DNA of 64,000 bases from Rhodanobacter sp. B04. Its GTDB lineage: Bacteria > Pseudomonadota > Gammaproteobacteria > Xanthomonadales > Rhodanobacteraceae. The DNA is taken from assembly GCF_002001125.1 (NCBI RefSeq), contig NZ_MUNV01000006.1:310001-374000 (forward strand), in the 5' to 3' direction. How positions within the stretch are numbered: position 1 is the first letter of the stretch; each line of letters starts with the position of its first letter. The notes beneath the pieces were generated by a model. It saw only the letters and a program-made list of their open reading frames with translations. It had not been told where the DNA came from and did not search any database. The position numbers and the translations under genes were made by a program. Shown piece after piece: positions 15,489-26,847 of this stretch.

Positions 15489-16274
15489 ATGTGCCTGATC
15501 GCATTTTCATGGAATGCACATCCACGCTGGCGGCTGTTGCTGGCCGGCAATCGCGACGAATTCCATGCGCGTCCCAGTGCTGCACTGGGGCGCTGGAGCG
15601 ATGCGCCGATCATTGCTGGCCGTGACCTTGAAGCCGGTGGTACATGGCTCGGCGTGACCGCTGATGGACGCTGCTGCGTAGTGACCAATGTGCGCGATCC
15701 ACACGACCCGCAGCTGGGTGTTTCGCGTGGCCTGCTCGCAACCGACTATCTCGGTGGCGAACTGGATGCGACGAACCATGCCCGGCAGCTGCTGTCTTCG
15801 GCTGCCGGCTATCGTCCGTTCAACCTGCTCACTTTCGATGCGCATGCCGCGTTCTATCTGGGCAACCGTCCCGAACCCCGCGCGCAGGCGATAGAGCCCG
15901 GCGTGCATGGCTTGTCGAATGCCGACTTCAACACGCCCTGGCCGAAGACGCGTGCCTTGATGCAGCGTCTGGAGCAGTGGATCGAAACGGGTGACGAACT
16001 CGATTTCGCGCCGCTGTTCGAGGCGCTTGCCGACGAGCAGGTCGCGCCGGATGCGCAGTTGCCGGATACCGGCATAGGACTGGAACGTGAGCGACGGCTT
16101 TCAGCCGCCTTCATCCGCGGTGCGGACTACGGCACGCGGGCCAGTACGGTAGTGGCGATCGATCATGACGGCGGTGGCGTGATCGCCGAGCGCCGCTTCG
16201 GTCCGCACGGCCGCTTCGAGGGCGAAACGCTGCTGCGGCTGTCCTGGCAGCTGGGTGACGCCAGGCCAGGCTAG
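15489..16274 (+). CDS. NRDE family (TANGO2-like) protein
   Basis: 261 residues beginning MCLIAFSWNAHPRWRLLLAG and carrying the family signature GNRDEFHARPS (about 20-30). The Cys2 immediately after Met1 and the NRDE motif recall the Ntn-hydrolase-like fold proposed for the TANGO2/NRDE family; the enzymatic role is not established. Other conserved blocks are RPFNLL and GLSNADFNTPWPKT. A good ribosome site (GGAAGGGA) sits 5-12 bases upstream, only 12 bases after the SpmAB gene, so the two are likely co-transcribed. Confidence 0.9.
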   Translation: MCLIAFSWNAHPRWRLLLAGNRDEFHARPSAALGRWSDAPIIAGRDLEAGGTWLGVTADGRCCVVTNVRDPHDPQLGVSRGLLATDYLGGELDATNHARQLLSSAAGYRPFNLLTFDAHAAFYLGNRPEPRAQAIEPGVHGLSNADFNTPWPKTRALMQRLEQWIETGDELDFAPLFEALADEQVAPDAQLPDTGIGLERERRLSAAFIRGADYGTRASTVVAIDHDGGGVIAERRFGPHGRFEGETLLRLSWQLGDARPG

Positions 16275-16382
16275 CAGCGACTGCAGCGTGGGGTTTCGCC
16301 CTACGCCGCCTTGCGATGTGGACGACTGCCGCCGGCTTTGCCTGCGGGCTAGCTTGTCAGGCGTATCCACGGACTGGAATGA

Positions 16383-18077
<1,695 letters not shown>

Positions 18078-18083
18078 GTCGCT

Positions 18084-18135
18084 GCGGGAGCTCCCTGTGC
18101 GCGATGCTTTCCGAAGGATCGCCAAAAGCTCTACA
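18084..18135. repeat. Possible REP-like element between ligB and ychJ
   Basis: The convergent gap holds the exact palindrome GGGAGCTCCC (18086-18095), followed by CTGTGCGCGATGCTTTCC. The pattern of a GGGAGC core followed by GTGCGCGAT resembles the REP family scattered in Xanthomonadales and Pseudomonas genomes. Only one copy is visible here, so the assignment rests on resemblance alone. Confidence 0.3.
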
Positions 18136-18165
18136 GATAGACGACGGATAGGCGACGATTGCTGC

Positions 18166-18570
18166 TCAGCTCTTGAGCTCACCGTCGAGGTAGTACCAGC
18201 GGCCACGCTCGCGCACGAACCGGCTGGTCTCGTGCTGGCGCTGGGCGCGACCGCCGCCGAGTCGGTACCGCGCGACAAATTCCACCGTTGCGTGATCATC
18301 GTCGGTGGTTTGCCAGCGACGGACTTCCAGGCCCAGCCAGGTCGGTGCGGGTTGCTGTGCGGCCAGTCGCAGCGATGCCGGGCGGGTGTCAGGGTGCCAG
18401 CTCGCCAACAGGTAATCCTCGCGGCGCAGCACATAGGCGCTGTAGCGTGAGCGCATCAGTTGCTCGGCACCGGTAGCGGTTGTGCCGCCGTCGTGCAGGA
18501 GGCCGCAGCATGCGGTGTAACCGGCCGGATTGCCGCAAGGGCAGGGGGTCAGCGTGTCGATCGACTTCAT
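18166..18570 (-). CDS. YchJ family protein (SEC-C motif)
   Basis: 134 residues. The N-terminal SEC-C metal-binding motif [14 protein letters not shown] (about 10-23) is followed by a NTF2-like domain with [20 protein letters not shown] and a C-terminal WYYLDGE, the typical order of the YchJ/UPF0225 family. The function is unknown. The gene converges on ligB, with an 88-base gap. Confidence 0.9.
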   Translation of the reverse strand: MKSIDTLTPCPCGNPAGYTACCGLLHDGGTTATGAEQLMRSRYSAYVLRREDYLLASWHPDTRPASLRLAAQQPAPTWLGLEVRRWQTTDDDHATVEFVARYRLGGGRAQRQHETSRFVRERGRWYYLDGELKS

Positions 18571-18613
18571 GCCGCCTTTGTACCCGGTTCGGCGGGTTTG
18601 TGCAGGTGGTGAT

Positions 18614-19210
18614 TCAGCTGCGCCGGCGTCGCCACACGCGGCAACGGTTGTTGGCCGGCATCGCGATATCGTCGATCAGGGCAAAGCCGGCGTTGGCTGC
18701 CAGCGCATCGACGGCCTCGGCGTCGCGGATCGCCATGTGTGCGCCACGCGCCTTGAGCCATTGATCGAACGCGGCATTGCTGTCGCTGCTGTAGCGGCCC
18801 GCATGGTTGAACGGGCCGTAGACGATCAGCATGGCATCGGGCGTGGTCACATCGGGCAGTCGCGCGAACAGGCGCTCCACTTCGGGCCACGCCATGATGT
18901 GCAAGGTATTGGCGCTGAATACGGCGTCGTAGTGCTCGGCCGGCCACTTGCCGCCGACATCGAACTCCAGCGGCACCGGCGTGTTCGCCAGCGCCGCTTC
19001 ATCCAGCCATGCGCGGATGCCGGGCAGGTTTTCCGCACGGTCCGAGCTTTGCCAGACCAGCCGGGGCAACGCTCCGGCGAAGTGCGTCGCATGCTGGCCG
19101 GTGCCGCTGCCGATCTCCAGTACCCGCTCGCGATCGGCGAAATACCGGCGCAACACGTCGAGGATCGGTGCGCGGTTGCGCTCGCACGAAGGCGAGAAAG
19201 GCTTTTCCAT
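18614..19210 (-). CDS. DUF938 class I SAM-dependent methyltransferase
   Basis: 198 residues starting [20 protein letters not shown], the diagnostic start of DUF938 proteins. The SAM-binding glycine loop is [16 protein letters not shown] (about 30-45); the acidic end of strand 2 is [13 protein letters not shown], and the motif [18 protein letters not shown] lies mid-protein. [15 protein letters not shown] is also characteristic. Substrate unknown. It lies 43 bases upstream of ychJ on the same strand. Confidence 0.9.
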   Translation of the reverse strand: MEKPFSPSCERNRAPILDVLRRYFADRERVLEIGSGTGQHATHFAGALPRLVWQSSDRAENLPGIRAWLDEAALANTPVPLEFDVGGKWPAEHYDAVFSANTLHIMAWPEVERLFARLPDVTTPDAMLIVYGPFNHAGRYSSDSNAAFDQWLKARGAHMAIRDAEAVDALAANAGFALIDDIAMPANNRCRVWRRRRS

Positions 19211-19237
19211 GCGTTGTTCGGATCGGAACCGCCGCGA

Positions 19238-19435
19238 TCAGACCGGCCGGCCGCGCAACACGCGCGCCGGCAGCATCAGCAAGGCACCGAGGAAGGCGAA
19301 CACGGCGCCCACAGTGATGCCCACCAACCGGAACGGCAGCAAGACCAGCCAGATGATCGGATACAACACCAGCGCCAGCAGCGCGATCGGCCAGCAGAAC
19401 ACCAGCAGCAACAGCCAGAGCAGGAAAGCGGCCAT
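19238..19435 (-). CDS. Small membrane protein (65 aa), unknown function
   Basis: Two closely spaced strongly hydrophobic helices (about 3-30 and 34-58), almost no polar residues and a basic tail RVLRGRP. It sits 27 bases upstream of the DUF938 methyltransferase gene on the same strand. The composition is that of a genuine small inner-membrane protein, but I recognise no named family. Confidence 0.65.
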   Translation of the reverse strand: MAAFLLWLLLLVFCWPIALLALVLYPIIWLVLLPFRLVGITVGAVFAFLGALLMLPARVLRGRPV

Positions 19436-19556
19436 GACACGACCTCATACAGGTTGGATGAGCGGACTCTAGCGCAGCCGGCACCGGGTGCACAGGTGAC
19501 TCTTGCCACCCCCGCCGTTCATGCGGCAAACCCGCCCATCGGCTCATGCCGCCGAA

Positions 19557-20135
19557 TCAGGCCATGGGATTCACGCCGATCAGCCACAGATGCAGCCATA
19601 GCGCAAAGACGGTCCAGGCCACGATGCCGATGACCAGGGTCAGCACGTCACCCTGAACCGAGCCGGCCGGATAGACCGTGCCGTCCACGCGGTCGCGCCG
19701 GCGCAATACGGCGAACAGCACGATCGCCCACAGCAGGAACGCACCGAACAGCAGCACGTCGTGCAGCATGCCGGTGGCGAGCAGATGGCCGAACGCCCAC
19801 ACCTTCACTGCCAATACTTGCGGATGGTGCAGCTTCGCCTTGATGCGGTTGTGTGGCACACGTGCCGCGAAAAACAGCACGAACGCGATCAGCGTGAACA
19901 GCGCATTGAGATGGCGCAGCGGCAGCGGCGGCACATACAGCAGCACGGGTTGCTGGCGAGCAAGCACGAAGCCCCAGCAGATCGACACGAAGCCGACGAT
20001 CGAGACCAGCGCGAACAGGCCCTTCCAGCGCTTCGCGCCCAGCCGGGCGATCTGCCGGTCGCGCCAGTCGTTGGCGAAGATGCGCAGGGAGTGGATGCCG
20101 AGAAAGATCAGCAGGCCGAGAACCAGCACGGACAT
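19557..20135 (-). CDS. NnrU family membrane protein
   Basis: 192 residues with about five or six transmembrane helices. Conserved NnrU features include FLGIHSLRIF at the N-terminus, RDRQIARLGAKRWKGLFALV, AARVPHNRIKAKLHHPQVLA and KVWAFGHLLATGMLHDVLLF; the His residues in PHNRIKAKLHHP and WAFGHLLA may bind a metal or heme. The family was first met near denitrification genes and is related to NnrU/Z-ISO (15-cis-zeta-carotene isomerase); no denitrification genes are in this window, so no role is assigned. Confidence 0.9.
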   Translation of the reverse strand: MSVLVLGLLIFLGIHSLRIFANDWRDRQIARLGAKRWKGLFALVSIVGFVSICWGFVLARQQPVLLYVPPLPLRHLNALFTLIAFVLFFAARVPHNRIKAKLHHPQVLAVKVWAFGHLLATGMLHDVLLFGAFLLWAIVLFAVLRRRDRVDGTVYPAGSVQGDVLTLVIGIVAWTVFALWLHLWLIGVNPMA

Positions 20136-20164
20136 GACGGCTACCTCGCGGATGGGACCGGTCG

Positions 20165-20192
20165 AGTATAGGTGACCACCGGCCTCGGTCAG
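20165..20192 (-). promoter_or_regulatory. Probable promoter of the NnrU gene
   Basis: Read on the minus strand, CTGACC (20192-20187) is followed after 16 bases by TATACT (20170-20165), a 5/6 match to the -10 box. The gene start is about 30 bases further on. The -35 lies in the last codons of hutD. Confidence 0.4.
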
Positions 20193-20743
20193 GTGGCGTG
20201 CGGCTCGATCCGGACGATCAGCGCCAGGGCGTTGTGGTACAGCTTAAGTGGACTCGCCAGTGGAGGGTGCCACGCATCGCCGGCGTGCAGAGTACCTTCC
20301 GCGGTGTCGATCACGCCGCGGGCGCAGTAGACCAGCACGGTGGATGGATCAGGCGTCTGGGTGCCCGGTACCTGCCACACCCGTATGTCGCCACGCGCCT
20401 GCGCACGCCGCACCATCAGGTTGAAATCACGTGTCGGCCCACCCACCAGGGTCACCGCCACCCTGGCTTCGCCGGCAAAGGCGAACGGCGCGAATGGGGT
20501 GGTCAACGCGTGCTCGCGGTCATCATCCAGCGTCATGGTGAAGCCGTTGCCGTCGAGCAGGGCGATCTGCCGGTCGATGCCGGGGAAACTGGAGAACGGG
20601 GCGGCACTGTCCACTTCGGCGACGCTCACGCGCCACAGGAAATCGTCGCTGCCGGCACCGTCCGGATGGATGGCTATTTCACGCGTGCTGCCCAGGCCGT
20701 TCTTCCATGGCTGTGGCGGGCAATCGGACAGACGGATGATCAT
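20189..20743 (-). CDS. HutD/Ves family protein
   Basis: 184 residues, cupin-like, beginning MIIRLSDCPPQPWKNGLGST and including WRVSVAEVDSAAPFSSFPGIDRQIALLDG, all typical of HutD/Ves. In pseudomonads HutD is a governor of histidine utilisation, and Ves in E. coli is an environmentally regulated protein; no hut genes are nearby. The start overlaps the dinG stop in a 4-base ATGA, so it is probably translated by coupling to dinG. Confidence 0.9.
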   Translation of the reverse strand: MIIRLSDCPPQPWKNGLGSTREIAIHPDGAGSDDFLWRVSVAEVDSAAPFSSFPGIDRQIALLDGNGFTMTLDDDREHALTTPFAPFAFAGEARVAVTLVGGPTRDFNLMVRRAQARGDIRVWQVPGTQTPDPSTVLVYCARGVIDTAEGTLHAGDAWHPPLASPLKLYHNALALIVRIEPHAT

Positions 20744-22860
20744 GGGGTGCGCTCGATGATGCGTTCGAACGGCGGCAGGGCCTTCAGCATGCCGCTGCCG
20801 TAGCGTTTGGTGACCACGCGACGATCCAGCAGCACGATGCGGCCGCGGTCGGTCTCGTTGCGGATCAAACGGCCGCAATACTGGGTGAGCAGGCGGGTGG
20901 CTTCGGGGATGCTGACCTCTATGAACGGATTGCGCCCACGCGACTCCAGCCATTCGGCATAGGTGGCGCCGACCGGATCGGTCGGCACCGCGAACGGCAG
21001 CTGGGTGATCACCACCGTCTCGCATAGCTTGCCCGGCAGGTCGAGGCCTTCGCCGAACGAGGCCAGCCCGAACAGCGTGCTGCCCTTGCCGGCCTCGATG
21101 TCGGCGCAGTGTTCGGCGAGCAGCTGCGACTTGCCCAGTGAGCCTTGCGCGCGCACCTTGCGCACCTGGGCGATCGGCAGTTTCTGCAGCACCCGATCGA
21201 GTTTCACGCGCGAGGTGAACAGCACCAGGTTGCCGGCGTCCCAGTCGAGGTTGTCGGCCAGCCACTCGCTGATTTCCTCGGCGTGGGCTTCGCGCGCATC
21301 GGGCAGGGTGCGCATCGCCGGCACTTCCAGGCGTGCCTGCGCGGCGAGGTCGAATGGCGAAGGCAGGCTCAGCGTCACCGCGTCGTCGGGCAGGCCCACC
21401 GCATCGGCGAATCCGCGAAAGTTGCCACCCGCGCTCAACGTGGCCGAGGTCATCAACACACCGCTGGCGTTGCCCCACAGCACGCTGCGCAGCAAGCCGC
21501 CGGCGGAGACGGCCGAGGCATGGCAGACCAGTTGCTGATCGCCGCTCAAGGTGACCCAGCGCGCCAGCGGCGGCACGCCATCGTCGTCCTCACCGGCCCA
21601 CGCGCGCCAGCAACTGGCCTGCTTGCCGATGCGCTCCAGCGCGATGCCCAGCTCGCGCGACAGTGCCTCCTGGGTCGGGCCGCCGTCGGTCATCTCGACC
21701 ACCGCGCGACGCACCGCAGTCAGCCAGCGCTGCACCTCGCCGGTGTACAGGCTGAGTGCACGCGCATGCTCCACCCATGTTTCCGGCAGCTGGCCCAGCG
21801 AGCCGCGGTACATCGGCTCGGTCTCGGCCGGGTCGGGAAGCCAGCCGAGGCGGATTTCCTTCTCCAGCTCCTCCAGCGTGTTGCTGAGTTCCTGCAGCTT
21901 GGCATCGCCGGCATCCAGCGACAGCTTGCCCAGCATCTGCTTGTCGGTCAGCGAATAGGCTGCATGCACCTGCCGGCCGAGCCGGCTCAGCTGGCGCACC
22001 GTGACGTTCATGTAGACCTCGCTGGCGCCGCGGTCGATCGCCTTGCCCGGCACATGGTGGCCTTCGTCGAAGATGTACAGCGTTTCGTCAGGCCGCGGCA
22101 GGATCACCCCGCCCCATGCCGGATTGGAGCCGCCTTCGCCCTCGCCCGGCATGGTGAGGTCGGCCAGCACCAGGTCCTGGTTCGCCACGATGATCTCGGC
22201 ATCGTCCACCGCGCGGCGTGCGGCGAAGAACGGGCAGATCATGAACTGGCCGCACTTGCGCCCGGTGCAGCCGCCGGCGCTGGTGGTCACCATCGGGCGC
22301 AGCAGGTCGCTGACGGCTTCCGGTGCGCTGTCCATGTCGCCGTTCCACTCGTTGCGGTCGAAGGCGCTGCGCAATGTAGCCAGCACCTGCTTGTCGCGCG
22401 CCTGCGGCGGTTTGGTCCACAGCACCAGGTCCGCGTCGAAACCGGCCAGGCCCATCTGCGCGGTATCGTTGATGCTGTTCGCCGCCATCATCAGGTTGCG
22501 CGGACACAGGTAGCGGCCGCGGCCCTTGGCCAACGCCACTTTCGCCTCGATGCCGTTGAGCTGCAGATAGAGCGGGATATCGCGCTGTACCAGCTGTTCC
22601 TGCAGCGCCACGGTGGCGGTGGCGATCAGCAGCTTCTTCTTCTGGAAGCGCGCGACCGCCACGCCGGCGATCAGGTATGCCATCGACTTGCCGGTGCCGG
22701 TCGGCGCCTCGATCACCGCCACGCCGCCGGTGCGGCCGAATGCCTTGGCCACCTCGGCGATCATCCTTCCCTGCGACGCGCGCGCGCGGAAGCCCGGCAG
22801 CCCGTCCTTCAGGCGAGCATAGGCGGCACGGATGGCGTCTTTGGTGGTGTCGGCGAGCAT
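20740..22860 (-). CDS. dinG: ATP-dependent DNA helicase DinG
   Basis: Superfamily 2, XPD-like 5'-3' helicase acting on D-loops and R-loops after damage. The start at 22860 (MLADTTKDAIRAAYARLKDG) gives 706 residues against 716 in E. coli; the longer frame to 22944 has no typical start context. Visible motifs are Walker A EAPTGTGKS (51-59), the Fe-S cluster region with CTGRKCGQFMICPFFAARR, the DEGH box (YIFDEGHHVPGKA), motif V/VI pieces (LFGLASFGEGLDLPG, QYCGRLIRNETDRG). It is the first gene of a two-gene unit with hutD and is transcribed divergently from the GGDEF-EAL gene. Confidence 0.96.
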   Translation of the reverse strand: MLADTTKDAIRAAYARLKDGLPGFRARASQGRMIAEVAKAFGRTGGVAVIEAPTGTGKSMAYLIAGVAVARFQKKKLLIATATVALQEQLVQRDIPLYLQLNGIEAKVALAKGRGRYLCPRNLMMAANSINDTAQMGLAGFDADLVLWTKPPQARDKQVLATLRSAFDRNEWNGDMDSAPEAVSDLLRPMVTTSAGGCTGRKCGQFMICPFFAARRAVDDAEIIVANQDLVLADLTMPGEGEGGSNPAWGGVILPRPDETLYIFDEGHHVPGKAIDRGASEVYMNVTVRQLSRLGRQVHAAYSLTDKQMLGKLSLDAGDAKLQELSNTLEELEKEIRLGWLPDPAETEPMYRGSLGQLPETWVEHARALSLYTGEVQRWLTAVRRAVVEMTDGGPTQEALSRELGIALERIGKQASCWRAWAGEDDDGVPPLARWVTLSGDQQLVCHASAVSAGGLLRSVLWGNASGVLMTSATLSAGGNFRGFADAVGLPDDAVTLSLPSPFDLAAQARLEVPAMRTLPDAREAHAEEISEWLADNLDWDAGNLVLFTSRVKLDRVLQKLPIAQVRKVRAQGSLGKSQLLAEHCADIEAGKGSTLFGLASFGEGLDLPGKLCETVVITQLPFAVPTDPVGATYAEWLESRGRNPFIEVSIPEATRLLTQYCGRLIRNETDRGRIVLLDRRVVTKRYGSGMLKALPPFERIIERTP

Positions 22861-23093
22861 GGGATGGAGCCTGTGGCGCGAGTGATACGAAGCCGGGTGG
22901 GGATGCCGGAGGGCATCGGCATGCACTTCGCGCCGGAAGCACACCCATGCCGGATGCAGGGCGACAGTTTATCGGGATTGTGGGCCGGCACACATGTGAG
23001 CCGGTCGGCAAGGCCTGGCGGCTCGCGTTGCGGCATGTATGACAGGGTATGCTAGTTCCGGGCATGGGGGATCCCGGTTTGGGGGCTCTATTG

Positions 23094-26048
23094 ATGGTGC
23101 ATGCGGGTACGATCGAACCGATGTCGCATGACGAGTCGTTGCAGCTGACGTGGCTGACGCGCCTGATCGCGACCAACGCGCCCGATGAGGTGGCTGCGGC
23201 GATCGTTGCCCTGATGCAGGCCTGGCCTGGTTGCGAGGCGGCCTGCGTGTTGTGGGGGCTGGACGAGCCCACCAACCATCATTGCGTGCCGGCGACGTGG
23301 ATTGATGTCGCCGACTGGCCATGGCTGGACTCCGTTGCGCGCATGCAGGGAGTGCACTGGCATCCCGATCGACAGCGTGTGGCGATATGCCTGTGCCGGC
23401 AACCCGAGCCGGCCCTGCTGCTGCTGACCCTGCAGCCGGGACATGAAGGCGCGGGTTTCCTCGACACGTTGACGGCGCCGCTGCAATTCGCCGGCGAGCA
23501 CTTGCAGCGGGTGCTGGAATGGGCCGAGCTGCAGGATTCGCATCAGCAGCTCGAACGATCGGAAAACCTGCAGCGCGCGCTGTTCGCGATCTCCGACCTG
23601 GCCGGCTCCGAGCGCGACATGCCGGCGATGCTGCGTGGCATCCATGCCATCGTCAGCACGCTGATGTACGCCGAGAATTTCTTCATCGTGTTGCGCAACG
23701 CGGAGCAGGACATCATCCGCTTCCTGTATTTCGTCGATGTCGAGGATCCGACGGTTCCCGGGCAGGGCCAGGAGATGCCGCTGTCGGCCATCGAACATAC
23801 GCTGACCTGGTATGTGATCCGCGACGGCAAGGCGCGCATGGGCGATACCGAGGAACTGCTCCGCCAGGTATCCGGGCCGGTGGCGCTGATCGGCACCGAC
23901 AGCTATGACTGGCTCGGTGTCCCGATGCTGCGGGACGGTCAGTCGCGGGGCGCACTGGTGGTGCAGAGCTATCGCCAGGAGATGGGCTTCACCGATGAGG
24001 ACATGGCCCTGCTGCAGTTCGTCGGCAGCCATATTCTCACCGCGGTGGAACGCAAGCAGACCAAGGCGGACCTGGAGCAGCGCGTGCGGCTGCGCACCCT
24101 GCAGCTGGCCGAGGCCAACCGTGGCTTGCAGCTGGAGATCATCGAGCGGCAACGTGCCGAGCATCTGCAGGCGGCGTTGTTCCAGATCGCCCAGCTGGCC
24201 ACGGCCGATATCGATCAGGCCGAGTTCTACCGGCGTGTGCATGCGGTGGTCGGCGAGCTGCTGAACGCCGAGAATTTCTTCATTGCGCTGCTTTCCGACG
24301 ATCGCCAGCGGCTGACCTTCCCCTACTCGGTGGATGCCGTACTGGCGCCGCCCGACGAACGCCCGCTGGGGCATGGCCTGAGCGAATATGTGCTTCGCCT
24401 TGGCACGGCTTTGCGTGTCGACAATGCGCAGATCGAGGAGATCGTGCGCCGCGGCGAGATCGCGCCGGGGCGCTCGAATTCCCCGGCCATGTACTGGCTC
24501 GGCGTACCGTTGATCGTGGGCGACGAAGTGATCGGGTTGGTGACGGTACAGAGCTACAGTCCGCTGGTGGTCTACAGCGAGGCCGATCAGGAGCTGCTCA
24601 GCTTCGTGGGGTCGCAGATCGCCAACAGTCTTGCCCGGCGGCGCTCCGCCGAGTCGCTGCAGCATGCGTACGAGCAGCTCGAACACCGCGTCGAGGAGCG
24701 CACGCTGGCATTGCGCAAGGAAATCACCGAGCGTGAGCGCATCCAGGATCAGCTGCGGCATCAGGTGATGCACGACTCGCTGACCGGACTGCCCAATCGC
24801 GGCTATCTGCGCGACCGGATCGACCGCGTGCTGGCCGCCATCAAACGCGAGCCGCAGCGGCGCTGCGCGTTGCTGTATCTGGACGTCGACCGTTTCAAGG
24901 TGATCAACGACAGCCTGGGGCACCTCGCCGGCGACGAAGTGCTGAAAGAGGTCGCGACGCGGCTGGCCGGCTGCGTGCGTCATCCTGATCTGGTGGCGCG
25001 GCTGGCCGGCGACGAATTCGCGATCCTGCTGGAACAGGTGGACACGCCGGCACTCGCACTGAATGTGGCGCAGCGTGCGCTTGATGCCCTGGGCGTGCCG
25101 ATGCAGATAGCCGGCAAGGAACTGCAGGGCACCGCCAGCATCGGCATCGCGATCGGCGACGAGCACTACCATGCGGCGGATGAAGTGCTGCGTGACGCCG
25201 ACATCGCGCTTTATCGGGCCAAGGAGCTGGGACGCAAACGTTTCGAACTGTTCGACGAGACGCTGGCAAAGAACGTGGTCGACGTGCTGGCCATGGAAGG
25301 CGATCTGCGCCGGGCGTTGAAGCATGATCAGTTCGAGCCGCATTTCCAGCCGATCTGCCGGCTCGACGATGGGCAGGTGGTGGGCTATGAGGCCCTGCTG
25401 CGCTGGAACCACCCACAGCGTGGCCTGCTGCGGCCGGGCGATTTCCTGAAGATCGCCGAGGACTGCGGCCTGATCGAGACGATCGACTGGCACATGTTCG
25501 AACTCAGCTGCAATCTGCTGATGCAGCACGATCACAGCGACACCTTCATGACCTTGAATGTGTCGGCATTGCATCTGCGTCATGCGGATTTCGACGGGCG
25601 CCTGGTGCGGCTGCTGCATCGCACCGGACTGGCGCCGTCACGGCTGGTTGCCGAAGTCACCGAGGGCGCGCTGCTGGACAGCCCCGAGCGTGTACGCGCC
25701 ACGCTCGATCGGTTGCGCCGGATCGGTGTCGGCGCCGCGCTGGACGATTTCGGCACCGGCTACTCGTCGCTCAGCTACCTGCATTCATTGCCCCTGCGCA
25801 TCCTGAAAATCGACCGCGCATTCGTGCACGAGCTGGACAAGGATGCCAATACCGGCACCACCACGGTGGTCGCGGCGATCCTTGCGCTGGCACGGGCGCT
25901 GAACATCCAGGTGATCGCCGAAGGCATCGAGACCGAAACCCAGCGTGACGTGCTGCTGGCGATGGGGTGCGAGATGGGTCAGGGTTACCTGCTCGGCCAT
26001 CCGGCGCCGATCGGCCACTGGCTGGCATGCCGCACGGCCAGTGTGTGA
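23094..26048 (+). CDS. GAF-GAF-GGDEF-EAL cyclic-di-GMP signalling protein
   Basis: Cytoplasmic protein of about 984 residues with no clear transmembrane segment. Two GAF domains (about 160-325 and 360-530; both contain the block LNAENFF or MYAENFF) are each followed by a coiled coil (LEQRVRLRTLQLAEANRGLQ; LEHRVEERTLALRKEI). Next is a GGDEF domain whose signature reads AGDEF (residues 638-642) with an upstream RHPD inhibitory site, then an EAL domain with EALLR (766-770), NVSALHLR, EVTEGALLD, DDFGTGYSSLSYL and AEGIE. Both catalytic centres look intact, so it could make and break cyclic-di-GMP. Start uncertain: the frame opens at 23049, but TATGCT at 23048-23053 looks like a -10 box, and 23094 has a GGGGG site 8 bases upstream; 23121 is also possible. 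Confidence 0.92.
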   Translation: MVHAGTIEPMSHDESLQLTWLTRLIATNAPDEVAAAIVALMQAWPGCEAACVLWGLDEPTNHHCVPATWIDVADWPWLDSVARMQGVHWHPDRQRVAICLCRQPEPALLLLTLQPGHEGAGFLDTLTAPLQFAGEHLQRVLEWAELQDSHQQLERSENLQRALFAISDLAGSERDMPAMLRGIHAIVSTLMYAENFFIVLRNAEQDIIRFLYFVDVEDPTVPGQGQEMPLSAIEHTLTWYVIRDGKARMGDTEELLRQVSGPVALIGTDSYDWLGVPMLRDGQSRGALVVQSYRQEMGFTDEDMALLQFVGSHILTAVERKQTKADLEQRVRLRTLQLAEANRGLQLEIIERQRAEHLQAALFQIAQLATADIDQAEFYRRVHAVVGELLNAENFFIALLSDDRQRLTFPYSVDAVLAPPDERPLGHGLSEYVLRLGTALRVDNAQIEEIVRRGEIAPGRSNSPAMYWLGVPLIVGDEVIGLVTVQSYSPLVVYSEADQELLSFVGSQIANSLARRRSAESLQHAYEQLEHRVEERTLALRKEITERERIQDQLRHQVMHDSLTGLPNRGYLRDRIDRVLAAIKREPQRRCALLYLDVDRFKVINDSLGHLAGDEVLKEVATRLAGCVRHPDLVARLAGDEFAILLEQVDTPALALNVAQRALDALGVPMQIAGKELQGTASIGIAIGDEHYHAADEVLRDADIALYRAKELGRKRFELFDETLAKNVVDVLAMEGDLRRALKHDQFEPHFQPICRLDDGQVVGYEALLRWNHPQRGLLRPGDFLKIAEDCGLIETIDWHMFELSCNLLMQHDHSDTFMTLNVSALHLRHADFDGRLVRLLHRTGLAPSRLVAEVTEGALLDSPERVRATLDRLRRIGVGAALDDFGTGYSSLSYLHSLPLRILKIDRAFVHELDKDANTGTTTVVAAILALARALNIQVIAEGIETETQRDVLLAMGCEMGQGYLLGHPAPIGHWLACRTASV

Positions 26049-26063
26049 GCCGATGGTGGGTTC

Positions 26064-26726
26064 CTAGGCCGAAGTGGCGATCTGCCGCAATGCCTGCTCG
26101 AACGCCTCCGGCGGCTGTCCGCCGGAAATCAGATGCTGGCCATTGATGATGGTGGCCGGCACCGAGTGGATGCCACGACTCTGGAAGAACTGCTCCTGTG
26201 CACGGACTTCGTCGGCATAGGCGTCGCTGGCAAGAATCTGCTGTGCACGCTGGGTATCCAGGCCCGCCTCGCCGGCCAGCCGCACCAGCGTGGCATGCGC
26301 GCTGACGTCCTCGCCATCGGTGAAATAAGCGCGCAGCAGTACCTGTTTCAGCGCGAGGTGGCGGCCTTCCAGTTCGGCCCAGTGTAACAGGCGGTGTGCA
26401 TCGAAGGTGTTGTAGACGCGACTGCGCCGGTCCATGTTGAAAGTGAAACCCAGTGCGGCGCCGCGGTCACGGATCGCTGCACGATTGGCGTCGATCTGCT
26501 CGGTCGTGCTGCCGTACTTGTGCGCCAGATGCTCGGTGGCATCCTCGCCTTCCGGCACCATCTGCGGATTCAGTTCGAACGGCTGGAAATGGATTTCCGC
26601 GGCGACCTCGCCATCCAGTTTCGCAAGTGCCTGCTGCAGTGAGGCGAGCCCGATCGCGCACCATGGGCAGGAGACATCCGAAACGAAATCGATGCGGACC
26701 GGAACTGGGGTGACTGGCGTGGACAT
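26064..26726 (-). CDS. DsbA family oxidoreductase, FrnE-like (CPWC)
   Basis: 220 residues. A thioredoxin fold with the active site SDVSCPWCAIG (Cys at about 18 and 21), then an inserted helical domain, and a C-terminal cis-Pro region (SVPATIINGQHLISGGQPPE). The CPWC motif and the lack of a signal peptide mark it as FrnE-type, a cytoplasmic group related to polyketide-associated FrnE and the oxidative-stress protein FrnE of Deinococcus. The start at 26726 (MSTPVTPVPVRIDFVSDV) is preferred over the frame to 26807. Confidence 0.92.
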   Translation of the reverse strand: MSTPVTPVPVRIDFVSDVSCPWCAIGLASLQQALAKLDGEVAAEIHFQPFELNPQMVPEGEDATEHLAHKYGSTTEQIDANRAAIRDRGAALGFTFNMDRRSRVYNTFDAHRLLHWAELEGRHLALKQVLLRAYFTDGEDVSAHATLVRLAGEAGLDTQRAQQILASDAYADEVRAQEQFFQSRGIHSVPATIINGQHLISGGQPPEAFEQALRQIATSA

Positions 26727-26847
26727 GGGAGCACCTTCGGAAAACGTGAGTACTGCGTGCGGCGGTGAGTGCAGATGCGCCCTACATAGGGTCACAAAGT
26801 GGCGCAATCAATCGTCGTTGGCATCGTCTTGCGAATGCATAAAAACG

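Noticed and set aside
21145..23055. Plus-strand frame (636 codons) opposite dinG
   Set aside because: Arg/His/Gln-rich antisense composition; dinG has intact helicase and Fe-S motifs.
23088..25619. Minus-strand frame (843 codons) opposite the GGDEF-EAL gene
   Set aside because: Antisense shadow with His/Arg/Gln-rich random composition; the plus-strand protein has complete catalytic motifs.
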